Positions 1 to 4,933 of a stretch of DNA of 7,817 nt are shown here, in pieces. A program made the translations under genes and the position numbers. The DNA is taken from assembly GCA_900759575.1 (NCBI GenBank), contig CAAEVU010000145.1, positions 1 through 7,817 of the forward strand, written 5' to 3'. The notes beneath the pieces are model-generated. The model made no database searches and was not told the origin of the DNA. It was given only the letters and a program-made list of their open reading frames with translations. Position 1 is the stretch's first letter; every line of letters begins with the position of its first letter. The stretch comes from Clostridia bacterium (lineage in GTDB: Bacteria > Bacillota > Clostridia > Oscillospirales > Acutalibacteraceae).

Positions 1-315
1 CCTCAAATCTGTTTCACCCAAAGCGCCGGTCTGCGGGAATTGATAGATGGGTTATTCGACCAAGTGGGTGGACATCCGCAGATCGCCTATGAAACAGAAG
101 AAGACCAGGTAATCGCCGGATTGGTGGCTCAGGGGTTTGGGATCGCCATTGTGCCCTACATGGACCTACTGCTCAAATTGGAACTTTCCATTTTGCAAAT
201 CAGCTCTCCCCCCTACAAACGCGATTTCTTTATGGTCCACAACAACGCCGTATTCCTTCCCCCTGTGGCGGAAAACTTCCGGCAGTTTGTGTTGAAGGAA
301 CGTCTGGACCAGTAA
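1..315 (+). CDS. LysR-family transcriptional regulator, C-terminal fragment
   Basis: The reading frame is open from the first base of the window and stops with TAA at 313-315, so only the last 104 residues are present; the apparent TTG start near position 40 is internal. The fragment reads as the end of a LysR effector-binding domain. Its first residues are of the FTQSAGLREL kind, the segment VIAGLVAQGFGIAIVPYMD matches the usual 'V.aGlGiallP' strand-turn of subdomain II, and it closes with a C-terminal helix (ENFRQFVLKE). LysR proteins are cytoplasmic regulators that bind DNA through an N-terminal winged helix, which lies off the left edge here, so the target genes and inducer cannot be guessed. 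The gene converges on the helicase gene and shares a terminator with it. The family call is fairly safe; the specific member is unknown. Confidence 0.8.
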   Translation, partial: PQICFTQSAGLRELIDGLFDQVGGHPQIAYETEEDQVIAGLVAQGFGIAIVPYMDLLLKLELSILQISSPPYKRDFFMVHNNAVFLPPVAENFRQFVLKERLDQ

Positions 316-363
316 ACCCATTGCAAAAGCTATTGTAGGATAGATAAAATACATACAAGCGCA

Positions 364-395
364 GAAAAGGGACCGTCAGTTGCCGGTCCCTTTTC
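364..395. terminator. Bidirectional rho-independent terminator between convergent genes
   Basis: A perfect 12-base-pair stem (364-375 with 384-395) encloses an 8-base loop. The A-rich left arm and T-rich right arm give a U-rich tail in both directions. It lies 48 bases after the LysR stop and directly after the helicase stop on the other strand, so it can end both transcripts. Confidence 0.85.
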
Positions 396-396
396 T

Positions 397-2547
397 TTAT
401 AATGTTTCCAGCTTGACCCGGAAAGAGATTCTTCTGGGCGTATTCATTCCTTCAAACTGAATGACATGGGCGCCCTTCTCCCGGTCCACTTCAAGCACCA
501 CACCTTCCCCAAACAGAAAGTGTTTTACACGCTGTCCCACTGGAAGTGCCAAAGTCTCTTCGTCGCCGGGAAGATACCGCTGGCTGTGTTGGATAAAATC
601 CTTGGCTTCTTGGATCAAGCCCTCTTGGGGAGGCTCTGTAAAAGAAAGCAGCGCGGGATCGATGTCCAAAATAAAACGGGAAGGATATCTGGGGGAACCG
701 TCAAAATTCCGACCATCCGCTTCTGAAAGATACAATCCCTTTTCCGCACGCGTCAACGCCACAAATGCCAACCGGCGTTCCTCCTCCATACCGGGAAGGG
801 TCCGCACCTTTCGTGAAGGGAAAATCCCCTCGTTCATACCGCAAAGGAACACATAGGGAAATTCCAAGCCTTTGGCCGCGTGGACCGTCATCAATTTTAC
901 CCGGTCCCCCGGTTCCCCTGTATCTGCATTGGTAAACAGCGCCACATGGTTTAAATAGTGAGGAAGGGTCACTTCTTCCCCACAAGTGGTCTCATACTCG
1001 TACACCGATTGTTTCAGCTCCGCCAGATTGTCTAAACGCTCCTGGCTCCCCTCGGTGCGAAGCATGGTCTCATAGCCGCTTTCATCCAAAATGGCTGCCA
1101 GCACCTCAGAAACCGGCCGCCCTTCATAGCTTTTGGAGAAATCCTCGATCAGGGATAAAAACTGCCGGGCTTTCGTCCCCTTGAACAAAGGCCCTTCCAC
1201 GTTTTCCTCCAGAGCTTTATACAGGGTGGTTTGGGTCTCCTCCGCCACCTGCTGCAAAAAAGCCATGCGCCGTTTCCCCAAGTTCCGCTTAGGGGTATTG
1301 GCGATCCGCCGGAATGAAAGGTCGTCCTTGTACGCGATCATCCGCAAATAGCACAGGGCGTCTTTAATTTCCATCCGGTCGAAAAACTGCACGCCGCTGT
1401 AAATGGTATAGGGCACTTTCTTTTGGAGGAACACCTCTTCCACTGCCCGGGTCACATAATGTGCCCGGTATAACACTGCCATGTCCCGGTAAGGGACCCC
1501 TTGAGCGTGAAGTTCTTCGATTTGGGATGCCATCCACTGGGCTTCCCCCACTTGATTTTCCGAAAAGCAGCACACTACCGGTCCGCCGGAGGACAGCACG
1601 GGGATCAGCTCTTTTTTGATCCGATGCTGGTTCTTGTCAATCAACGAATTTGCCGCGGCCAAGATCTCCGGAGTGGAACGGTAATTTTCCATCATCATAA
1701 TGGTTTTGGTACCTGGAAAGGCCTTGTCGAACTCCAAAAGGTACTTGACATTGGCTCCCCGCCAAGTGTAAATGGTCTGGTCTGGATCTCCCACGATAAA
1801 CAAGTTCTTGTGATACCCGCAGAGCACTTCCATCAGGTCATATTGAAGCTGATCGATATCCTGAAACTCATCGATCATGATGTATTCCAAACGCTGCTGC
1901 CATTTCAGGCGGATCTCCGGATATTCTTGAAAAATGTAAAGGGAAAATTTGATCAGGTCGTTGTAGTCCAGTCCAAAGCACTTTTTCTCCTGATAGAGAT
2001 AGCCGTAGAAAATAATGTCATCGGCAGCAGAAGCCTGGTCGTACTTCTCTTTGAGCGTATCCAAGGACATGGTGATCATGTCTTTATAGTATTCTGGCTC
2101 TTTATCCAGCTTGCGGATCTCGATCATGTCACGGGCGTCAGAAAAGGTCATGTTCCGCAGGGTAAGCCCACGCTCTTCATAGATGATCTGGAGCATGGCG
2201 TCAATGTCCCCATTGTCCAAAACTAGAAAGCTTTTGGGGTATTGGACCGCATGGCTGTCCTCCTGGAGAACGGACACGCAGAACCCATGGAAGGTGTTGA
2301 TATACCCTGTATCGTTGTCCCCTGTCAACTGGTGGATGCGCTGGCGCATTTCATTGGCAGACTTGTTGGTGAAGGTAACGCACAAAATATTCCCTGGCAA
2401 AATGCCCAGTTCGTTGACCAAAAAGGCAAACCGATGGGACAAAGCCCGTGTCTTTCCAGAGCCCGCCCCAGCGATCACCCGTACAAAGCCTTCCGTAGTG
2501 GTCACAGCTTCTCGTTGAGCATGATTGAGTCCTTGCAGCAGATCCAT
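397..2547 (-). CDS. pcrA: ATP-dependent 3'-5' DNA helicase, UvrD/PcrA family
   Basis: Superfamily 1A helicase of 716 residues, close to the usual 720-750 of PcrA. Members unwind DNA in repair and replication restart, and remove RecA or RNA polymerase from DNA. All motifs are present: Q-motif LNHAQREAV (7-15), Walker A AGAGSGKT (26-33), Ia TFTNKSANEM (58-67), Walker B DEFQD (226-230), III GDPDQTIYTWRGA (253-265), IV ENYRS (287-291), 2B segment FFDRMEIKDALCYLR (388-402), V TVHAAKGLEF (554-563) and VI EEERRLAFVALTRA (588-601). The C-terminus (about 669-716, VGQRVKHFLFGEGVVLEV) is the Tudor-like RNA-polymerase-binding tail of PcrA/UvrD. I chose the ATG at 2547 because GGAGG lies 7 bases upstream at 2555-2559; the longer frame to 2661 adds 38 residues translated from the promoter and a terminator. 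It is transcribed alone. The ligA and pcrB neighbours common in Bacilli are absent. Confidence 0.93.
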   Translation of the reverse strand: MDLLQGLNHAQREAVTTTEGFVRVIAGAGSGKTRALSHRFAFLVNELGILPGNILCVTFTNKSANEMRQRIHQLTGDNDTGYINTFHGFCVSVLQEDSHAVQYPKSFLVLDNGDIDAMLQIIYEERGLTLRNMTFSDARDMIEIRKLDKEPEYYKDMITMSLDTLKEKYDQASAADDIIFYGYLYQEKKCFGLDYNDLIKFSLYIFQEYPEIRLKWQQRLEYIMIDEFQDIDQLQYDLMEVLCGYHKNLFIVGDPDQTIYTWRGANVKYLLEFDKAFPGTKTIMMMENYRSTPEILAAANSLIDKNQHRIKKELIPVLSSGGPVVCCFSENQVGEAQWMASQIEELHAQGVPYRDMAVLYRAHYVTRAVEEVFLQKKVPYTIYSGVQFFDRMEIKDALCYLRMIAYKDDLSFRRIANTPKRNLGKRRMAFLQQVAEETQTTLYKALEENVEGPLFKGTKARQFLSLIEDFSKSYEGRPVSEVLAAILDESGYETMLRTEGSQERLDNLAELKQSVYEYETTCGEEVTLPHYLNHVALFTNADTGEPGDRVKLMTVHAAKGLEFPYVFLCGMNEGIFPSRKVRTLPGMEEERRLAFVALTRAEKGLYLSEADGRNFDGSPRYPSRFILDIDPALLSFTEPPQEGLIQEAKDFIQHSQRYLPGDEETLALPVGQRVKHFLFGEGVVLEVDREKGAHVIQFEGMNTPRRISFRVKLETL

Positions 2548-2564
2548 GCCAAGCCCTCCAAATA

Positions 2565-2576
2565 GAACATTTGTTT
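2565..2576 (-). promoter_or_regulatory. Candidate LexA (SOS) operator at the pcrA start site
   Basis: On the plus strand the dyad reads GAACATTTGTTT, one base from the Gram-positive LexA core GAAC-N4-GTTC. It overlaps the predicted transcription start of pcrA (about 2572), just downstream of the -10 box, where a repressor would block initiation. SOS control of uvrD/pcrA genes is known in several bacteria. One imperfect half-site makes this tentative. Confidence 0.35.
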
Positions 2577-2578
2577 TA

Positions 2579-2607
2579 ATTATACCAGCATCTCCCGCTC
2601 CGCACAA
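2579..2607 (-). promoter_or_regulatory. Sigma-A-type promoter of pcrA with extended -10
   Basis: Reading the minus strand, the -35 is TTGTGC (2602-2607), the spacer is 17 bases, and the -10 is a perfect TATAAT (2579-2584) preceded by TGG, an extended -10. The predicted start is near 2572, giving a leader of about 25 bases to the ATG at 2547. Confidence 0.8.
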
Positions 2608-2639
2608 GGTAAAAAGGAAAGGAATCCCTTGAAATAAAC

Positions 2640-2665
2640 AAAAAAAGTGCCTGCATTGCAAGCAC
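2640..2665 (-). terminator. Rho-independent terminator, third of three after tRNA-Leu
   Basis: An 8-base-pair stem (2647-2654 with 2658-2665, one G-T wobble on the minus strand) with a 3-base loop is followed on the minus strand by seven T (2646-2640). It sits upstream of the pcrA promoter and blocks readthrough into it. Confidence 0.8.
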
Positions 2666-2689
2666 CCTTTCAGAACAAACCATATAAGA

Positions 2690-2738
2690 AAAATAAAAAG
2701 ACTGAGTCAGGACGCAAGGCGCGTTCCAGACTCAGTCT
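2690..2738 (-). terminator. Strong rho-independent terminator, second of three after tRNA-Leu
   Basis: A perfect 10-base-pair outer stem (2699-2708 with 2729-2738) continues as an inner stem (2710-2715 with 2721-2727, one bulged base) around a 5-base loop. The minus strand then runs TTTTTATTTTTC. It is longer than a tRNA normally needs and lies about 100 bases past the tRNA end. Confidence 0.8.
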
Positions 2739-2793
2739 GGGATGCGGTGACAGAATGGATACCCGCTATAAACGCGAGCACAAAACCATAACC

Positions 2794-2831
2794 AAAAAGA
2801 AAAGCCTCGAACGCGGCTTGGGCGTCGAGGC
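2794..2831 (-). terminator. Rho-independent terminator of tRNA-Leu
   Basis: The stem GCCTCGA/TCGAGGC (2804-2810 with 2825-2831) continues as a CGC/GCG inner stem with a single bulge and a 7-base loop. On the minus strand it is followed by TTTTCTTTTT (2803-2794). It begins 8 bases after the tRNA 3' end. Confidence 0.85.
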
Positions 2832-2838
2832 TCTCAAC

Positions 2839-2925
2839 TGGTGCCGGTGGCCGGACTCGAACCGGCACGGTATCGCTACCGGTGGATTTTGAGTCCACTA
2901 CGTCTGCCAATTCCATCACACCGGC
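2839..2925 (-). tRNA. tRNA-Leu, anticodon CAA
   Basis: Complete class II tRNA of 87 bases with an encoded CCA (2839-2841). The acceptor GCCGGTG pairs with CACCGGC and the discriminator base is A. The anticodon stem GTGGA/TCCAC holds the loop CTCAAAA, giving anticodon CAA, which reads UUG. The long variable arm is CGGTA-GCGA-TACCG, typical of tRNA-Leu, and the T-arm is GCCGG-TTCGAGT-CCGGC. It has its own promoter and terminator, so it is a single-gene unit. Confidence 0.97.
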
Positions 2926-2948
2926 AGGTATTTGGAAAAGCAGATATT

Positions 2949-2977
2949 ATTATACTGTCTCTTCCCCAAAATTGCAA
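2949..2977 (-). promoter_or_regulatory. Sigma-A-type promoter of tRNA-Leu
   Basis: On the minus strand, -35 TTGCAA (2972-2977), a 17-base spacer and a perfect -10 TATAAT (2949-2954). The predicted start near 2942 leaves about 17 bases of 5' leader before the mature tRNA. A/T-rich tracts just upstream of the -35 (2981-3005) resemble an UP element. Confidence 0.85.
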
Positions 2978-3065
2978 CCCCTTTTTCAAAAAAATTTTAT
3001 TTTTCTTTGCCTACTTCTACATCCCACAAGCTGGCTTCAAAAGCACCAACACATTATAATTGCTG

Positions 3066-3107
3066 GCCGCGTGATCTACTTATATTGCGGTCTACTACCG
3101 AGAGTAA
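3066..3107. repeat. Direct repeat copy A, without the tRNA body
   Basis: These 42 bases align without gaps to 4650-4691 in the same orientation at 35 of 42 positions. Identical blocks are CCGCGTG, TCTACT, TTGCGGT and ACCGAGAGTAA; differences cluster in two short patches and one single base. The left end resembles the D-stem and anticodon-stem part of the tRNA-Asn in copy B (one mismatch over 14 bases), but the sequence further left (3065 downward) is not tRNA. It lies between the SLH gene terminator and the tRNA-Leu promoter. Function is unknown. It may be one copy of a dispersed noncoding repeat or an old attachment-site remnant. Confidence 0.75.
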
Positions 3108-3144
3108 CCACCCTTGAGAAAGATCATGTTTCCCTAACGCAATA

Positions 3145-3185
3145 AGGAAAGACCCTCGGGTAAATACCCCGAGAGTCCTTTTCCT
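3145..3185 (-). terminator. Hairpin terminator downstream of the SLH gene
   Basis: Core stem CTCGGG/CCCGAG (3155-3160 with 3168-3173) around a 7-base loop, then GAC/GTC, then an A-rich/T-rich flank with small bulges. It starts 28 bases past the SLH stop codon. The minus-strand tail is only moderately T-rich (TCTTTCCTTATT), while the plus-strand side has CCTTTTCC, so it could also act on plus-strand transcripts. Confidence 0.6.
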
Positions 3186-3212
3186 AAACATAAAGCACAC
3201 AACTTACTTTAT

Positions 3213-4211
3213 TCAAATTGGATCGGTCGCATTATCTGCCAGTGTTACTAAGGTGTCAAACCATCCTGGCTTGCCATAATAGTTTATAGAAGAACCCGGT
3301 TCACCGCTTTTATCCGGGATTTTTATTCCACTATCCCAGAAATAAAAACCTCCTCCACCGGACTCAGTTTTTAAGCTGATATGATAGCCGCAACCACTTG
3401 CCGGAGGAATATTTTGAGAAGCAGTATATGTAAAATTATTTACTAATTTTACTATTTCTTCAATCTGTCCCCGATCCGTAATGGTAACTTGAGTCAACTT
3501 ACTATCACCGTTATCTACTGTAATTGATACTACTTCTGACGGGTCGAAAGAAAAAAGTGTTTTCCCTCCCAAACCGTTTATTACCTTCTCACAAAAGGAT
3601 TTCATAACTGTGGCCATGTGTGAGCGCTCCGTGTTTCCGGTGGGGTCCAATAGATTATTACCAATCCCGGAGATCACGCCTTTTCCAATGGCCCACCTAA
3701 GAGGTGTGATCGCGTATCTGCTCGCTTGATCCCCATCGGAGAAAGCGGAAACACTTCCCTGTAGGGTCAAATCGTATTGCTTATACTGAGCGTACTGATA
3801 TAAAATGGTAACCATTTGCTCTCGGGAAATAGGGTCGTTGGGACCAAATTCTCCATTCCCATAGCCGCTGACGATTCCATTCTCACTTGCCCAAGCAACC
3901 GGAGCTGCATACCATGCATTGGCAGGCACATCTGTAAAAGAAGAGCTGCCAGTTTCTGGTTCTCCATCCATCTTGTAAAGAATCGTTACCATCATTCCCC
4001 GCGTGGTAACTTCATTAGGAGAGAAATTATCATCGCCGGTTCCACTCATTAACTCATGCTCATACACGTACTGAACTGCATCATAAAACCAATCGGATGT
4101 TTTTACATCTTTGAACGGAGAGTCAGTTTCACTGGCCAACGCAGTACCCTGAAACATTCCGAAAAACACCGAACAAACAAGCAACAAACTCAGCAACTGT
4201 TTCTTGATCAC
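3213..4211 (-). CDS. Secreted S-layer-homology (SLH) domain protein
   Basis: 332-residue exported protein. Residues 1-27 are a signal peptide (MIKK, hydrophobic run LLSLLLVCSVFFGMF, cleavage after ALA). Three SLH domains follow at about 33-82 (FKDV...WFYDAV, TTRGMMVTILY), 92-140 (FTDV...WYAAPV, ISREQMVTILY) and 157-207 (last motif degenerate, TERSHMATVM). SLH triplets bind secondary cell-wall polymers and hold proteins on the Gram-positive surface. The C-terminal part (about 218-332) has the pattern FDPSEVVSITVDNG...ITDRGQIEEIVKLVNNFTY, like small beta-rich domains of clostridial surface or lipoproteins; I cannot name a function. It starts with GTG at 4211, chosen because AAAGGAGG lies 8 bases upstream (4220-4227) and it gives an exact signal peptide. 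Transcribed alone and bracketed by the direct repeats. Confidence 0.88.
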   Translation of the reverse strand: MIKKQLLSLLLVCSVFFGMFQGTALASETDSPFKDVKTSDWFYDAVQYVYEHELMSGTGDDNFSPNEVTTRGMMVTILYKMDGEPETGSSSFTDVPANAWYAAPVAWASENGIVSGYGNGEFGPNDPISREQMVTILYQYAQYKQYDLTLQGSVSAFSDGDQASRYAITPLRWAIGKGVISGIGNNLLDPTGNTERSHMATVMKSFCEKVINGLGGKTLFSFDPSEVVSITVDNGDSKLTQVTITDRGQIEEIVKLVNNFTYTASQNIPPASGCGYHISLKTESGGGGFYFWDSGIKIPDKSGEPGSSINYYGKPGWFDTLVTLADNATDPI

Positions 4212-4383
4212 TATAATCTCCTCCTTTCATTGCTATAAACTTACTACAAAATCAAAATGAATTTCCCAAGAATAGGCTTTCAAAAAGTGGTCGCCCAGGG
4301 GATTCACCAGTTTAAAAAGCGATTCTCTCGGTCCTCTAAATACTCCATTGGAATCATTCCTTTTCGTTTTGCTTTGTTATTTT

Positions 4384-4412
4384 AGTGTAGCAGTTTCCTG
4401 TTGGAAAATCAA
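4384..4412 (-). promoter_or_regulatory. Candidate promoter of the SLH gene
   Basis: On the minus strand, -35 TTGATT (4407-4412), 17-base spacer, -10 TACACT (4384-4389); each box matches 4 of 6 consensus bases. The start would be near 4377, leaving a leader of about 165 bases before the GTG. No riboswitch class is recognised in the leader. The rest of 4231-4511 shows only A/T-rich sequence. Confidence 0.4.
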
Positions 4413-4511
4413 TGACTACCATAGAATGAAGGTTTACAATATAGAAAAGTAAAAGTGTAAAAAATAGTACTCGCAGCTAGAACCAGCTTACCTAACTAGT
4501 GATATTCCTGC

Positions 4512-4545
4512 AAAAAGAAAAAAACACCAGTTCAAACTGGTGTTT
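4512..4545 (-). terminator. Second rho-independent terminator after the tRNA-Asn remnant
   Basis: A 9-base-pair stem (4522-4530 with 4537-4545), extendable to 11, is followed on the minus strand by TTTTTTTCTTTTT (4524-4512). Together with the hairpin at 4570-4603 it forms a tandem pair downstream of the tRNA 3' end. Confidence 0.8.
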
Positions 4546-4569
4546 CGGATTACAGAAAAACCAAAAACA

Positions 4570-4603
4570 AAAAACCTGTAAACAAAACTGTTTACAGGTT
4601 TTT
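4570..4603. terminator. First rho-independent terminator after the tRNA-Asn remnant
   Basis: Perfect 14-base-pair stem (4570-4583 with 4590-4603) with a 6-base loop, A5 on one arm and T5 on the other, so it works in both directions. It begins 2 bases past the encoded CCA. This is the spacing of a native tRNA terminator, which suggests this side is the original downstream flank of the tRNA. Confidence 0.88.
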
Positions 4604-4605
4604 CA

Positions 4606-4663
4606 TGGCTCCCCCAGTTGGACTCGAACCAACGACACCGCGGTTAACAGCCGCGTGCTCTAC
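4606..4663 (-). pseudogene. Truncated tRNA-Asn (GTT), 5' part missing
   Basis: The minus strand carries the tRNA from the end of the D-loop to the encoded CCA. In order these are GTA then GAGC (3' side of D-stem), anticodon stem CGCGG/CCGCG with loop CTGTTAA (anticodon GTT), variable loop GTGTC, T-arm GTTGG-TTCGAGT-CCAAC, 3' acceptor strand TGGGGGA, discriminator G and CCA. A matching 5' acceptor (TCCCCCA) and 5' D-stem (GCTC) should precede GTA, but the sequence there is GGGAACCGCAACACCA, which cannot pair. No promoter is evident. The gene is therefore broken exactly where it meets repeat copy B. Possible causes are integration of an element with a tRNA-derived attachment site, or deletion or recombination with a repeat. 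A working tRNA-Asn must exist elsewhere. Confidence 0.85.
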
Positions 4664-4691
4664 TGGTGTTGCGGTTCCCTACCGAGAGTAA
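4650..4691. repeat. Direct repeat copy B, fused to the tRNA-Asn remnant
   Basis: Partner of 3066-3107, 1584 bases away in the same orientation. Its first 14 bases are also tRNA-Asn sequence; the rest (4664-4691) replaces the missing 5' tRNA part. At the one difference within the shared tRNA-like stretch (4658) copy B has the tRNA base. The base after TCTAC (4664) matches copy A, not the usual tRNA D-loop. A crossover inside TCTAC (4659-4663) would explain this. Confidence 0.75.
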
Positions 4692-4933
4692 ATATCCTCT
4701 CAAGCCGCATATTTCCTGGATTTTTGGACTTTTTCAGACAACTTGTCAAGCCATTTTTAGCCTTAATTGCCACAATATACACATGGATGTGATTGTTAAC
4801 CTCTGTTGGAAATTTCATCTAAAAAATTTGTCAAAAACACTTATTGAATTTTACGGAAGTCCTCTCTACAAGGACACTTTGCCGTTGTTACACTGGTTTC
4901 TACCGGGTTTCCGTCATAAGAGCGCAGTAAAAT
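4692..4933. other. A/T-rich intergenic stretch after the recombinase gene
   Basis: 242 bases between repeat copy B and the recombinase stop codon with no credible gene. Only a weak 5-base-pair hairpin (4859-4863 with 4871-4875) without a T tail is seen, so the recombinase has no obvious strong terminator here. If the tRNA-Asn junction is an element edge, this is where an attachment-site arm would lie, but I see no diagnostic inverted repeat. Confidence 0.4.

Noticed and set aside
1501..2226. 241-residue open frame on the plus strand inside the helicase gene
   Set aside because: It is antisense to a fully motif-complete pcrA, has no ribosome binding site and its protein shows no recognisable domain.
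2548..2661. 38-residue N-terminal extension of PcrA
   Set aside because: It would be translated from the promoter, the operator region and a terminator. The ATG at 2547 has an ideal ribosome binding site and the family's normal N-terminus.
2707..2919. 70-residue open frame on the minus strand
   Set aside because: It is a translation of tRNA-Leu and its terminators.
2841..3145. Plus-strand small frames, one (2882-3145) whose end resembles the peptide encoded at 4650-4700
   Set aside because: The peptide likeness only reflects the nucleotide repeat. The frames run through tRNA-Leu or repeat DNA and lack ribosome binding sites.
4606..4700. Complete tRNA-Asn with an unusual 5' half or an intron
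   Set aside because: No 5' acceptor or D-stem able to pair is present within reach upstream, and known bacterial tRNA introns sit in the anticodon loop, which is intact here.
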